64,000 nucleotides of DNA from Thalassomonas sp. RHCl1 (GTDB lineage: Bacteria; Pseudomonadota; Gammaproteobacteria; Enterobacterales; Alteromonadaceae), in NCBI RefSeq assembly GCF_947387555.1, contig NZ_CANDNZ010000005.1, positions 62,001 to 126,000 on the forward strand. Reading direction: 5' to 3'. The notes beneath the pieces were generated by a model. That model was not told the origin of the DNA. It did not search any database and saw nothing but the letters and a program-made list of their open reading frames with translations. This document shows, in pieces, positions 45,957 to 56,278 of this stretch (position 1 is its first letter; every line of letters starts with the position of its first letter). Position numbers and translations under genes: made by a program.

Positions 45957-47546
45957 CTAGTGTTTAGGCGTTAATTCGGTCACCAACTTGATACTGGACA
46001 CCATTTGATCCAGCTGAAAATGCGGCTGCAACTGGATAACGGAATAATAATGGCCGGGTTTACCCGGCATTTCTTTCACCTTGATTTTTGCGCTGTGCAG
46101 CGGATATTTGCTGCGTACTTCATAGGAGGCAGAATCCGAGCCCGTGGTGTATTGGTGCAGCCAGGTTTGCAGTTCCTGCTCACACAGGCGGGCAGAATGA
46201 TAAGAGCCGATTTTTTCCCGCCCCAGTACTTTTAAGTAATGGGCAAACCTGGAGACACATAAAATATATTGCAGCATGGCCGATAATTTCGCATTTACGC
46301 AGGCGGGCAAAGAGTCAAACTGTTGCGGTTTTTGCACCGAGGCATTGGAGTAAAACACTAAATGTTCACTGCCGGGCACAGCAGAAAGCGGAATAAAACC
46401 CAGATCTGATAGTGCCTTTTCTGCCCGGTCTCCCACCAGCAAATTCACCGACGGCTTAGGACTGTTCTGATATAAGTCGGTTTCATAACGGCACAGGGGT
46501 AAGTCGCACACCAGGCCTTTTTTCTTTTCCCCCGGCACCATGCCGCGGATCTGCCCGAACCAGCCGGACTCGCTAAAAGCGCGGATAAGCACGCCGGCAA
46601 AAGCAAACGCGGCATTCCCCCATAAATGATCTTGCTGGGCATTGATGATACTTTCTTTAAACTTAAAACCTTCACTGCGACTACCGTCGGAAAGATAAGG
46701 TGCCCGCATTAAAACATAGGGTAAGGTCAAGCCGAGAAAACGGGCTTCGTCCATGTTCCTTAACGTATGCCACTTGAGGTATTCATCCTCGCCGAAGAAA
46801 TGACTGAAGTCACTGTGGCCGGCGAGATCGGAAAAATCATCGGCGCCAAAAAATGACGGCTGCACCGAAGTGATAAAAGGCGCAAACGCCGCGGCACAAC
46901 AGCGGGCAATATCTTTGAGTACATCAATGTCATGGCTGGCGCTTGTCTGGGAGCTACTAAAACCATTGCCCACGCCGCTTCCTACATCATTAGGGGCTCT
47001 GTTGCTATGGCGGATGTGATAGTTTCCTATGATCACCCCGAAAGGTTCGCCGCCTGACATATCATACTCATTGTTGTAAACCAGTTTGAAAAACTCACTT
47101 TGATCGAACTCAATCGCCTTATTAATATCTTTACTCAACACCTGCCAGCTACAATCGAGTAGCTTGATTTTTACTTTTTTCCCCTTATCAAATGTCGCTT
47201 TTTGCCCGGTGACATATGCTAAACTGCGCCAGGCAGCCTCCAGCGCCTGAAACCTTGGATGGTGGAGAATACTGTTGATCTGCTGCTCTAATTGCCTGTC
47301 TATTTCATTGATGGCTTTAAGCAGTACAGGCAAGACATGCTTTTTATCAAAACGGGTGAGTTTTTCTGCAGCATTTTCCAACCACAATAATAAAGATTTA
47401 AGGGTATCGGTTTCGCGTAGAAAACGCTCCAGCAACTGTTTGTTCTTTAATTTTTCCCCACGCACAGACACGGCTCCAGACACAGGGGCCTGCTGAAATA
47501 TTTCATCGTCAACAAATGAAATGCTGTCCACCGTCATAGTTAACAT
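45957..47546 (-). CDS. Second TssC-family sheath protein (ImpD/TssC40-like)
   Basis: A 529-residue paralogue of TssC. Shared blocks include [67 protein letters not shown] and PLHSAKIKVKEMPGKPGHY. Compared with the main TssC it has a longer, different N-terminus (about 60 residues) with EKLKNKQLLERFLRETD. In Agrobacterium and Rhizobium imp loci a second TssC (TssC40, ImpD) sits in this same position, and it is reported to be dispensable for secretion in Agrobacterium. Whether it enters the sheath or has another role is unknown. ATG 47546 has AGGAC upstream; an in-frame ATG lies three codons later. Confidence 0.88.
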   Translation of the reverse strand: MLTMTVDSISFVDDEIFQQAPVSGAVSVRGEKLKNKQLLERFLRETDTLKSLLLWLENAAEKLTRFDKKHVLPVLLKAINEIDRQLEQQINSILHHPRFQALEAAWRSLAYVTGQKATFDKGKKVKIKLLDCSWQVLSKDINKAIEFDQSEFFKLVYNNEYDMSGGEPFGVIIGNYHIRHSNRAPNDVGSGVGNGFSSSQTSASHDIDVLKDIARCCAAAFAPFITSVQPSFFGADDFSDLAGHSDFSHFFGEDEYLKWHTLRNMDEARFLGLTLPYVLMRAPYLSDGSRSEGFKFKESIINAQQDHLWGNAAFAFAGVLIRAFSESGWFGQIRGMVPGEKKKGLVCDLPLCRYETDLYQNSPKPSVNLLVGDRAEKALSDLGFIPLSAVPGSEHLVFYSNASVQKPQQFDSLPACVNAKLSAMLQYILCVSRFAHYLKVLGREKIGSYHSARLCEQELQTWLHQYTTGSDSASYEVRSKYPLHSAKIKVKEMPGKPGHYYSVIQLQPHFQLDQMVSSIKLVTELTPKH

Positions 47547-47659
47547 CTGTCCTTAATGCCAAAGGGCTAAACAAGAATACATAATCAAAGCAGCGCTAAA
47601 GCTGGTGTTAAGCTGCTAAAGGGGAAAGCCCGAGCCTCCCCCTCCACTCACTTAATGAC

Positions 47660-49153
47660 TTAGCCCACGCTGGGGATCTTGGCGACTAAACGCAAGGAGG
47701 CGGTAAGCTCTTCCATTTGCAGCCAGGGACGCAACCAGGCCACAGCATTGTAGGAGCCTGGCTGGCCGGGGATTTCCTTGACCTGAACCTTGGCATCCGC
47801 TAGCGGGTATTTCGCCCGAATTTCCTGTCCGCCGCCCTCGGAAGCATTAACAAAGGATAAAATCCAGCGGTTAAGCCAGGACTCGACATCTTCGGCTTCC
47901 ATAAAGCTGCCGATTTTATCCCGCGCCATCACTTTTAAATAATGAGCAAAACGCGAAGTTGCCATCAGATAAGGCAAGCGTGCGGAAATCGCGGCATTGG
48001 CGGTGGCATCGTGACTGTCGTAGACCTTAGGCTTCTGACAGGACTGGGAGCCGAAAAATACCGCATAATCGGTATGTTTATAATGACACAGCGGCAGGAA
48101 CCCCAGCTTACTAAGTTCGGCTTCACGGCGGTCGGTAATGCCGATTTCGGTGGGACACATCAGATCCGGATCACCATCGTCACTGGTAAAAACATGGGCC
48201 GGTAAACCTTCAACCTTGCCGCCACCTTCCGCGCCGCGAATGGCGGTACAAAAACCGTACTGGCTAAAGGCCTGGGCCATATTGGTGGCCATGGCATAAG
48301 CGGCATTCATCCAGCAGTAGTCATCATGGGCCGTGGTTACCGAGCGGGTGCCGGTTTCATCCAGTTCAAACTCTTCAAAGCTGAATTCTTCCACCACTTT
48401 GGTTGCCTGGCCGTAAGGTAAACGGGCCAGTACCCTGGGCATGGTCAGGGTCACAAAACGCGAATCATCGCTGTCCCTGAACGAACGCCATTTGGTGTAT
48501 TCCAGCGATTCAAAAACTTTTTCCAGATCTCTGGGTTTACTTAATTCGGTCCAGTCGTCAAAGCCAAACAGGGAAGCACCGGAAGCAGAGATAAAGGGGC
48601 AAAAACCGGCAGCAGCAACGTTTGACATTAATGACAGGGTTTCAATATCTTCCGGGTGGTTGGTAAATTCATAGTCACCCACCAGGGCGCCATAAGGCTC
48701 TCCCCCCGGGGTGCCAAATTCGGCTTCATAAATCTTTTTAAAGATCTGGCTTTGGTCAAACTCCACCGCCTTGCTCAGGTCTTTGTGTAATTCTTTTTTA
48801 CTCAGGCTCATCATGCGAATTTTTAAGGTCGCATTGGTTTCTGAGTTTTGCACCGTATGGTTAAGGCCGCGCCAACTGCCTTCGAGTTTTTGAAATTCAT
48901 CATGGTGCATAATTTTCGAGAGCTGCTTGGAAATGGTTTCATCAATCACCTTGATCGCCTGGTTAAAGGTCACTGTCAGGTTTTTATTCCATTTTACCGT
49001 GCCTTTTAACGCTTCCTCGGTTAATGAACGGATCAGCTCCTCAGCCCTTGAACTGTCGGTTTGTTTGGTGGCATCTATCGCCTGTCCCAGGATAGATAAG
49101 CTTTCACCACTTTGGCTGCCTTCCTGGCTGAGTGTTTCGGTTTCTGCAGTCAT
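47660..49153 (-). CDS. tssC: T6SS sheath large subunit TssC
   Basis: TssC with TssB builds the contractile sheath around the Hcp tube. The 497-residue protein has [71 protein letters not shown] and [15 protein letters not shown], all strongly conserved in TssC. Its start overlaps the tssB stop by 4 nt, so the two are translationally coupled for equal production. A 113-nt gap separates it from the second TssC-family gene. Confidence 0.97.
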   Translation of the reverse strand: MTAETETLSQEGSQSGESLSILGQAIDATKQTDSSRAEELIRSLTEEALKGTVKWNKNLTVTFNQAIKVIDETISKQLSKIMHHDEFQKLEGSWRGLNHTVQNSETNATLKIRMMSLSKKELHKDLSKAVEFDQSQIFKKIYEAEFGTPGGEPYGALVGDYEFTNHPEDIETLSLMSNVAAAGFCPFISASGASLFGFDDWTELSKPRDLEKVFESLEYTKWRSFRDSDDSRFVTLTMPRVLARLPYGQATKVVEEFSFEEFELDETGTRSVTTAHDDYCWMNAAYAMATNMAQAFSQYGFCTAIRGAEGGGKVEGLPAHVFTSDDGDPDLMCPTEIGITDRREAELSKLGFLPLCHYKHTDYAVFFGSQSCQKPKVYDSHDATANAAISARLPYLMATSRFAHYLKVMARDKIGSFMEAEDVESWLNRWILSFVNASEGGGQEIRAKYPLADAKVQVKEIPGQPGSYNAVAWLRPWLQMEELTASLRLVAKIPSVG

Positions 49154-49656
49154 TCCTGGTCCCCTTTAAGATCAAGTTCATCCGCCAGCTGATCTAAGCT
49201 TGTGGTATTGCTCAGGACATCTTCGAGAATATTTTCAAGGTCTTCGGATCTGTCTACCTTGGTCATCAGATCCCTGAGTTTATTTCTGGTATCCATGAGT
49301 TTTTTCAAAGGCTCAACCTGGTTGACGATTGCCGCCGGTTCAAAGTCCTGCAGCGAATTAAAACTTAGCGCAACTTTTAACTGGGAATTTTCCTCTTCAC
49401 TCAGGGTATTATCCACGGCAATGTCGAGCGTCGGATTCATCTTTTTGAGAATATCATCAAAATTATCGCGGTCGATTTGCACAAAACGCCTGTCCTTAAG
49501 GGGTTTTAGATCTTGGGTATTATGACCACTAAAATCTCCGGCGACCCCGATAACAAAAGGCAATTCTTTTTTCACTACGGCTCCCTCGGTTTCCACATCA
49601 TAGGTGATGTGGACCCGGGGCTTTCGAACCCTTTTTAATTTGTCATGTATACCCAT
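49150..49656 (-). CDS. tssB: T6SS sheath small subunit TssB
   Basis: TssB pairs with TssC in the sheath, and its helical part carries the contact for ClpV and, at its N-terminus, for TagJ. The 168-residue protein begins [22 protein letters not shown], continues [16 protein letters not shown] and [19 protein letters not shown], typical of TssB, and ends with a helical tail. A 163-nt gap to tssA precedes it. Overlap with tssC couples translation. Confidence 0.96.
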   Translation of the reverse strand: MGIHDKLKRVRKPRVHITYDVETEGAVVKKELPFVIGVAGDFSGHNTQDLKPLKDRRFVQIDRDNFDDILKKMNPTLDIAVDNTLSEEENSQLKVALSFNSLQDFEPAAIVNQVEPLKKLMDTRNKLRDLMTKVDRSEDLENILEDVLSNTTSLDQLADELDLKGDQE

Positions 49657-49819
49657 GTGAGCTCCTTTATGTCACTAACTTTTACTAACTTATGTTACTA
49701 AACCAGGTACAACACAAGGCACTACAAACTACGCACTAAACCTGCACTTTATTGCTTTTTCTTCTTTGCTTTTCTTCTCAGATATTCTTTAAATTTTCTT
49801 TTTACTCTGCCCGCCAGGA

Positions 49820-50950
49820 TCACTCATCAATTTTGATCCCTGATAACTTAAAGAAACCATTACGGGCTTCACCATCGACAATCAGCTCCTGAAGCAATTC
49901 GGGTAAACTCAGTTCACTCCAGCGGATCACTTGCTCTATGGCATAAGACATAGGGGAATGGGGCTCGGTTTTACGGAAAAATTCGGCAATATGATCTAGA
50001 TTTTTAATCGCCTGCTCCCGGCTATTAAGTTGTTCAAGCGCACAAGCAGCGGCAGCAATGTCCAGCGGACTGACATTAGCTTCCTCTTTATTGGTCGAGA
50101 TTTCTTGCTCGGGATCTACATCATCGGCTGCTGCCTGGCTGAGAATATCTTTAGCAATGCTTTTGATGTGGTTGGCACAACCGGCCAGGGTTTTACTGAT
50201 ATAACTGGTGGGTTGCGGCTCTCCTGCCATGGCGCTGTCCATGACTGATGATAAACGCTCGAAAGCCGAGACCGCCGCATCGACATCCCGGTTTAACTTC
50301 AGATAGAAATCTGCCGGGGTTTCCTTGATACTCAGTTGCACCGCTTCTAAAGACACGGCACCGGCTTCAAAACGTTTTTGCTGTTTTTCACTGTCGAGGC
50401 GATCCACTTCAAGCGCCTGTTCATATTGCCAGCTGGCAAAAGGCTCTTCACTGCTACCTTGGCTGATCAAAATGGCTTTGATCGGCTGGATCAGCGAGCC
50501 TTCGCTTTCAATGCCGTTAAGGCCGATAAGAGGGGCAAGGCGCTCGGAAAGATCGGTTGGATCCGGGGTCGGATAAAGATCCTGCCAATAACGTTCTATC
50601 AGTTCGGCGCCAAGATTAAAGCCAAAAGCCAGGCCTTCAAAACCATGTAAGCGGCATAAGGCTTCGATCAACCAGGCGACAAATTCAAGATCTTTACCTG
50701 AGGTTTTTAATGCCGGCGGCACCTGCTCTAAAACAGGCCGCCACTCTCCCGCCAGGGATAATAAACTTTCATCATCTACCAGGGCATTTCGCTCTTTCGC
50801 CCGGGCGCTATTGCGTATGTCTTTGAGCAGATAATAAGCTGAGGTTGGGGAAACATCCGCACGGGGATCTGTTCCGGTTGGAGCAGTATCCGAGATCGGT
50901 TGAATAAATTCGTCAAGTACAAGAGTCAGGGGATTCAAACTTATATTCAT
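49820..50950 (-). CDS. tssA: T6SS baseplate/sheath-priming protein TssA
   Basis: TssA coordinates tail tube and sheath assembly. The 376-residue protein has the ImpA_N domain at its start (FIQPISDTAPTGTDPRAD, YYLLKDIRNSARAKERN, GEWRPVL and AWLIEALCRLHGFEGLAFGF) and a short C-terminal region (PHSPMSYAIEQVIRWSELSL). This is the short TssA class that ends in the PHSP-type block rather than the long VasJ-type extension. Gaps of 163 and 228 nt separate it from tssB and pppA, and a TATAAT with a long leader occurs upstream, so it may start an internal transcript. Confidence 0.93.
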   Translation of the reverse strand: MNISLNPLTLVLDEFIQPISDTAPTGTDPRADVSPTSAYYLLKDIRNSARAKERNALVDDESLLSLAGEWRPVLEQVPPALKTSGKDLEFVAWLIEALCRLHGFEGLAFGFNLGAELIERYWQDLYPTPDPTDLSERLAPLIGLNGIESEGSLIQPIKAILISQGSSEEPFASWQYEQALEVDRLDSEKQQKRFEAGAVSLEAVQLSIKETPADFYLKLNRDVDAAVSAFERLSSVMDSAMAGEPQPTSYISKTLAGCANHIKSIAKDILSQAAADDVDPEQEISTNKEEANVSPLDIAAAACALEQLNSREQAIKNLDHIAEFFRKTEPHSPMSYAIEQVIRWSELSLPELLQELIVDGEARNGFFKLSGIKIDE

Positions 50951-51069
50951 CCTTGAATAATCAATAGTTTGGCCAACCGCTTTTAAGCCAGGTGTAAAAT
51001 CAGGTTTTCAAATAATAAAACTTGCTACAAATTATGCTCTTCAAATAGGGTTTTCTAAATATACATCCG

Positions 51070-51132
51070 ATTATATTTTGACCTAGTTTAGCCTAAGTCA
51101 CCTTAACAATACAGGGGAAATTTTTCCCCTGT
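51070..51132 (-). promoter_or_regulatory. Hairpin and candidate internal promoter between pppA and tssA
   Basis: A perfect 10-bp inverted repeat (ACAGGGGAAA / TTTCCCCTGT at 51111-51132) lies 47 nt after the pppA stop. Downstream on the minus strand is an exact TATAAT at 51075-51070, with only a weak -35, 120 nt before the tssA start. The hairpin lacks a U-tract. Together they could split the locus into two transcripts. Confidence 0.4.
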
Positions 51133-51178
51133 TGCCAGGCGTTATTTTTCTTTCGCAAAAGCGCTCCGCCCGCGCTTA

Positions 51179-51955
51179 TCATTTATTAAAAAGCGGTATG
51201 GTGCTTTCATCATTGGCACGCGGGTTTAGCTCATTTTGCAGGCTGTTTTTTATCAGGATACAGGTGACATTATCCCGGGCATTCCTGACGAGCGAAGCAT
51301 GCATCAAGGCCATACCGGCATCAATAATATTGCCCGAAAGCAAAGTATGCTCAATTTCAAAATCACTGACTTCTTTATTTAAACCGTCGCTGCATAACAA
51401 AAAGACATCACCGCTTTGCAGCTCGCCGCTTTTGATATCCACTTCTAATTTGCTATCTACCCCGACCGCCCGGGTAATGACATTCGCCAGCGGATGATGC
51501 TCAGCTTCTTCGGCGCGCAATAAACCTTCATCCACCATATCATTGACCTGGCTGTGATCTTTAGTGACCTGGCTGAACTGCTCATTTCGAAGCAGATAAC
51601 CCCGGCTATCTCCGACCCAGAGCAGGTGATAGCGGTTATCACGGATCCATAAAATCACCACAGTGCTGCCGGCAACCTTGCCGGAAAATTCATTGGCGCT
51701 CATTAACTGCAGTTTATCGTTCGCCTGCTGCAGCGCTTGAGTCAAGAGTTCACAGCTCATTTGTTCAACCGGTACGGTTTCAACCACGCTTTGTATGGTA
51801 TCTATCACCAGCTGACTGGCAACATCTCCCGCGGCATGCCCTCCCATTCCATCGGCAACTACCCAGATCCCCAATGAAGGCAACTCTAAAAATGCATCTT
51901 CATTGATTTTTCTTACCGTACCCCTATGAGTTTGCGCATGACTTGATTGAGCCAT
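51179..51955 (-). CDS. pppA: T6SS Ser/Thr protein phosphatase PppA
   Basis: A PP2C-type phosphatase that removes phosphate from the FHA protein and so turns T6SS activity down. The 258-residue protein has the metal-binding PP2C motifs NEDAFLELP-type near the start, WVVADGMGGHAAGDVAS, LLWVGDSRGYLLR and FLLCSDGLNKEV, and DNVTCILIK near the end. It has no membrane segment. Its start codon overlaps the tagF stop by 1 nt, so the two are coupled. It acts opposite to the kinase PpkA encoded at the start of the locus. Confidence 0.94.
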   Translation of the reverse strand: MAQSSHAQTHRGTVRKINEDAFLELPSLGIWVVADGMGGHAAGDVASQLVIDTIQSVVETVPVEQMSCELLTQALQQANDKLQLMSANEFSGKVAGSTVVILWIRDNRYHLLWVGDSRGYLLRNEQFSQVTKDHSQVNDMVDEGLLRAEEAEHHPLANVITRAVGVDSKLEVDIKSGELQSGDVFLLCSDGLNKEVSDFEIEHTLLSGNIIDAGMALMHASLVRNARDNVTCILIKNSLQNELNPRANDESTIPLFNK

Positions 51956-52677
51956 TATAATTCCTTTCTATATATTTCACTGGTATTCCAGTTTCGTTGT
52001 TGCCACTGGCCGTCCATCATGGCAACAAATTGGCTTACCTGGGGCAAGCCATCGGTAACAATAAAACAGGGCTCAACCAGTTCTGAGCCCAAAGTCCACC
52101 ACAGACTGTAATTGCCAAAGTGGTGAAGATACTGATGATGAAGCAACTCAATCGGCTCGGGCGCCATTTCTCCCCGGATCACCCAGCCTTTTTTTATCTT
52201 ATCTTCAGATTCAATATGGCTGATATCAATCTGCTTACCCGAGACCTGTTGCTGCTGTTTTTTAAGCTGCTCAAACCAGGGCTCAAGCTCAAAATCATCC
52301 TCCAAGACCTCTAGGATGACATTTTCAAAGCTGGCAGACCAGTTATTTTTATGCCAGGCCTGCAATGGCGAAACATTATGCAGCGCCGCCAGGGTAAAAG
52401 GAAAATGCCGGCTCACCTGATCCACACTGGGGATCACTGTGCCTAATACCCCGGATTCGCAGCACACGCCCGGTGATAAAGCAAAATGCCATACCGGACT
52501 GGTGAGGTAATATTCCAGCCAGTTATCCTTCACCTGCTCCCGACTCACCGCAACCACCGCCTGCAACCATTCATTCCAGTTTTTTAAAAAATCCGGATTA
52601 AAGTCACTTTGCACGAAATCTCCCCTGGCGGGGATTTTTCCGCAAAAACCCAAGTCCTTTATAACGTGGTCGGACAT
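51955..52677 (-). CDS. tagF: T6SS regulatory protein TagF (ImpM)
   Basis: TagF restrains T6SS firing at the post-translational level; in Pseudomonas and Agrobacterium it acts alongside the PpkA/PppA/Fha pathway. The 240-residue protein has the ImpM/SciT signature: LGFCGKIPARGDFVQ, NWNEWLQAVV, YYLTSPVWHFALSPG and SVDQVSRHFPFTL. I chose the ATG at 52677 because GGAGGG lies 6-7 nt upstream, although the frame is open further. This start overlaps the end of tssM by 19 nt. TagF and PppA are separate proteins here, whereas in some bacteria they are fused. Confidence 0.93.
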   Translation of the reverse strand: MSDHVIKDLGFCGKIPARGDFVQSDFNPDFLKNWNEWLQAVVAVSREQVKDNWLEYYLTSPVWHFALSPGVCCESGVLGTVIPSVDQVSRHFPFTLAALHNVSPLQAWHKNNWSASFENVILEVLEDDFELEPWFEQLKKQQQQVSGKQIDISHIESEDKIKKGWVIRGEMAPEPIELLHHQYLHHFGNYSLWWTLGSELVEPCFIVTDGLPQVSQFVAMMDGQWQQRNWNTSEIYRKEL

Positions 52678-55600
52678 GAAAAGCCCTCCAGGTTTAACAT
52701 CCAAAAGGGGTTGTTGACACTGTTGGGCATAAACTTAAGCTTGGCATTATAACCACTTAGGGTGATTTCTAACAAACCATCCGACTTAGTTTTTGGCCTT
52801 TCCCGGTTTAATTTGTCCAAAAAGCGAAATAATGACCATTCACCGGCATATTTGGCATTGATGGAGCGGCCGCCATTGGGTGGCGTAAAAGCAATCCGGG
52901 TTTCACTGTTGGCACTGGGACCCGGCCAGATAAACTGCTCTTTTCTCGGCGGCCCGTGACGGTAATTTAGCTGCTGACCGTCAATTTCCAGCATAAAAAG
53001 ACTGACATTGCGATCCAGGGATTGCGGCTGCAGGCTGAAATTAATCCGGGGGGATTTCATGCCGGTTTCAAAAAAAGCCTCGCGGATTTTTTCCGTATTC
53101 TGGTACATGGTTAAAATATCCCGGCTGATGCCGATATCTTTGGTGAAATGCCAGGGTACCTGGCTGGTATCGACATAATCTTTTAAGTATTTGTGCCAGA
53201 ACTTATCTAAAGTGCCCTGATAACCGAAAAAACGGCTAAAGTCCTTTAAGCGTACATCTTTGCTTGATTTGCGGTTAAAGGGATAGCGGCCGCTGATACC
53301 ACGGCGAAACTCTGACAATACCTGGGATTTCCAGATACCGTTTAAGCGTTCGTTCTGGTTGGCCCGCGCCAGCCCTTTCGTCTGAGTCGCGATAGTATCG
53401 AGCCAGTTGGCCAGGGGGTATGGCATATCGACAATTTGCTCGGACAGTTCATCGCCCAGCTGCTCAAAATTACTTTCCAGGCGCTGGTTCATATAAGAGC
53501 TGGCCTGGCTGTTGCTCAAAGACACCTTATCGAGATTGCGGTTGATGGACCTTAAGATGCCCTGTACTTTATCCAGCTGCTGTAAATCTATCGCCAATAA
53601 ATCGCTAAACGCCTGCTCAACTTCTTTGCCCGGTAAATCCAGATCGAGTTTAACGCCTTTATCCGGCAATAACCGGCTAAGGCGGGATTTTTTCGATTGA
53701 AAGGCAAGGTCGGTGGCATTTTTCACCACGCCCGCCGCTGCTTTTTCATTGTTCGAGAGCGGAATTTTCGTCAGCTGAACATTTTTTTTCACCGCGGCAA
53801 TAATGCTTTTCACCGGGGCATCGGGACTGGATAAGGCGTGGGTGATTTTCGCCCCGTCCCGGGAATTGGCATAAGATTTCAACATCAGGTCGCTGAGAAA
53901 ATCTTCCCAGTAAAAGATATAATCGCGGATATATTTCTGCTCCAGCTGTTCGGCAATATCAATCTTGGTATCTTCATCCAGGGTGTTGAGATCATCGCCA
54001 TACACCCAGCTGTCTTCGATTAATCTTTTGATGACACGTTTTTTTTCTATGCTGAAAATACCGTGAAAACCGCTATAGGTGAATAATCCCGGGATCCCCT
54101 GATTAAAACTGCGGCCACTTTGAAAGGTAAAACCTTCCAGGCTGTCGGGAGATAAAATATCCACCAGTTTAAAATCCGGGATACTGCTTTGCATAAAATC
54201 GCTTTTCAACCTTTGATAAGCCCGCTCCACCAAAGGCAACATGGTCAGCGCCTCCCGGGCGTGGGCGACCACGTTTTCAGCGTAATCCTCCCCCCGCATA
54301 CCCAGCTCAAGCGCGGTGGCCAGATGTTGATTAAGTTCGCTGCGGATACCGGCATTGATCTCGCCGGGAATATTACGGTCAAAATAGGCGGAAAACCAAA
54401 TTTTGACATCTTCTTGCTGATAGTGGCCGGCATCATACAACATCAGGTAGATTTTTAAGGTTTCGTATAAATAATTAAGATGTAAGGCATTATTAGCCAT
54501 TTCCTGGCTCAGGACTTTCATCAGGTAAGGAAAAAGATAACCCTGCAGCGCACGCTCATAGGCGGCGATGGCCGGTTGCTTTAACTTATCCCCCTGATAA
54601 AGCCCCATGGTACGGGCATCGACAAGCTGCTCGCCGTCATAACCGACAGGCAATGCCCTTAAACTGGTTAATCCTTTGGTTAAGGTGATAATTTCGGTGT
54701 CTTTATTTAAGCCGCCGTCGCTGACTTCCTGATAATGAAGGAGTGCCTGCTGAGTTTGATCCACCAGGCCACTGTTCCAGTCATAACTGCTCCACCAGGC
54801 AAAACTCAGCCCCAGGGTCAAAACGGAAGCGGCGGCGATAACACCCCGCCTGAGCAAGTTATTTTGCTTATCATGCTGGCGGTTGGTACTGGCAAGGTTT
54901 TTTTCCGGAAAAATCACCTCTTCGAGCAAGCCCTTGATAAAATAGCCCCTGACATGTTTAGCCGGTTGTGATTTAACCTGGTTCCTGACCCCGGTGGATA
55001 AATGGGCGCTCAGATGATCTATCGGCGTGCCTTCCTGGGTGGCGCTCGTCAGGTAGACCCCGCGCAGCATAGGCACTTCTTCATAGGCATTGGGGGAAAA
55101 GATTTCTTTTAAAAAATCATCGGCAGCACTTTGCAATAACCTCAGCTGCTTGGGAAACTCGTAGATAATCGCACGGCGATCCAGATCCCTTTCCACCTTT
55201 AACCGGGTATTGATACGGGCATTGAGGTTTTTCAGCAAACCATGGAATTCTTTATTAAAGCCGCTGACCGTACTGCCCTGCTCATCCTGCCCTTTGAGAT
55301 CAAAAGTGATCCCCCAGATCTGCTCGCAATCTTCTTTGGCAAAATCATCAAAGAATTCATTAAAGCCCGCCACCAGATCCGACTTGGACAAGAGCACATA
55401 AACGGGAAAGGTCATGCCCAGCTGGTTCTGCAATTCCTGCAGCCGCTGCTTGATCGCCCGGGCATGCAGGTTGCGCTCGGTTTTGGTTTGGTTAAGCAGC
55501 TCCGCCATACCCATAGAAATGATCACGCCGTTGATGGGACGCAGCGGCCGAAATTTTTTCAATAACCCCAAAAAACCCTGCCAGGCCCGGGCATCCTGTT

Positions 55601-56204
55601 TGGCATGGCTGTCTTGCGTGGTATAACGCCCGGCGGTATCTATCAGCACCGCTTTATTGGTAAACCACCAGTCGCAGTGCCGGGTGCCGCCGACCCCCTG
55701 GATCATGTCGATGCCCATTTTTTCCTTTAACGGGTACTCCAGTCCGGAGTTTTGTATCGCCGTGGTTTTACCCGACCCCGGCGGCCCTACCATGATATAC
55801 CAGGGCAGTTCATAAATGCCCTTATTCTTCTCAAACCGGGTATTTTTCAAAATCTCGATGGCCTGGGCCATTTTTTTATGCAGCAGATCAATTTCCGTTT
55901 TTGCCCTGTCTTCCGCCGAACCGCCGTCGGCTTCTTCACCATTGATCAGGTTATTCACCACCTGCTCGTTCTTTTTCTTATCCTTGGCTTTAAAGCTCAG
56001 GTTAAACGCCCCCCAGGTAATAACAATCAAGAGCAGGACGATAATGCGCGCTGACGGACTCAACAGAGGTTCATAACCGGCAATGGCGATCAGCGGCCCG
56101 CCAAACCAGATCAGCAGTGCTAAACAAATCAGGCCCAAAGCGGTGATCAGCACTTTGGGTTTAAGTTTTGACAAATATTTTTTACTTGTTTCTTTAAACG
56201 ACAT
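52659..56204 (-). CDS. tssM: T6SS membrane complex protein TssM (IcmF)
   Basis: TssM spans the envelope and, with TssL and TssJ, forms the docking channel for the tail. The 1181-residue protein has two N-terminal membrane segments (about 18-44 and 53-70), a cytoplasmic NTPase domain with an intact Walker A GPPGSGKTT (140-148) and further IDTAGRY, a third membrane segment near 457-475, and a long periplasmic region with C-terminal PRINFSLQPQSLD and VNNPFWMLNLEGF that contacts TssJ. Length and order are typical. The intact Walker A suggests nucleotide binding. Confidence 0.96.
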   Translation of the reverse strand: MSFKETSKKYLSKLKPKVLITALGLICLALLIWFGGPLIAIAGYEPLLSPSARIIVLLLIVITWGAFNLSFKAKDKKKNEQVVNNLINGEEADGGSAEDRAKTEIDLLHKKMAQAIEILKNTRFEKNKGIYELPWYIMVGPPGSGKTTAIQNSGLEYPLKEKMGIDMIQGVGGTRHCDWWFTNKAVLIDTAGRYTTQDSHAKQDARAWQGFLGLLKKFRPLRPINGVIISMGMAELLNQTKTERNLHARAIKQRLQELQNQLGMTFPVYVLLSKSDLVAGFNEFFDDFAKEDCEQIWGITFDLKGQDEQGSTVSGFNKEFHGLLKNLNARINTRLKVERDLDRRAIIYEFPKQLRLLQSAADDFLKEIFSPNAYEEVPMLRGVYLTSATQEGTPIDHLSAHLSTGVRNQVKSQPAKHVRGYFIKGLLEEVIFPEKNLASTNRQHDKQNNLLRRGVIAAASVLTLGLSFAWWSSYDWNSGLVDQTQQALLHYQEVSDGGLNKDTEIITLTKGLTSLRALPVGYDGEQLVDARTMGLYQGDKLKQPAIAAYERALQGYLFPYLMKVLSQEMANNALHLNYLYETLKIYLMLYDAGHYQQEDVKIWFSAYFDRNIPGEINAGIRSELNQHLATALELGMRGEDYAENVVAHAREALTMLPLVERAYQRLKSDFMQSSIPDFKLVDILSPDSLEGFTFQSGRSFNQGIPGLFTYSGFHGIFSIEKKRVIKRLIEDSWVYGDDLNTLDEDTKIDIAEQLEQKYIRDYIFYWEDFLSDLMLKSYANSRDGAKITHALSSPDAPVKSIIAAVKKNVQLTKIPLSNNEKAAAGVVKNATDLAFQSKKSRLSRLLPDKGVKLDLDLPGKEVEQAFSDLLAIDLQQLDKVQGILRSINRNLDKVSLSNSQASSYMNQRLESNFEQLGDELSEQIVDMPYPLANWLDTIATQTKGLARANQNERLNGIWKSQVLSEFRRGISGRYPFNRKSSKDVRLKDFSRFFGYQGTLDKFWHKYLKDYVDTSQVPWHFTKDIGISRDILTMYQNTEKIREAFFETGMKSPRINFSLQPQSLDRNVSLFMLEIDGQQLNYRHGPPRKEQFIWPGPSANSETRIAFTPPNGGRSINAKYAGEWSLFRFLDKLNRERPKTKSDGLLEITLSGYNAKLKFMPNSVNNPFWMLNLEGFSCPTTL

Positions 56205-56278
56205 GTTGCATTCCCTTAATGACGATTAAAACATCCCGGTTTATAAATGGTGGTAAAGCGGTGCATTAAAGCCGCCTG

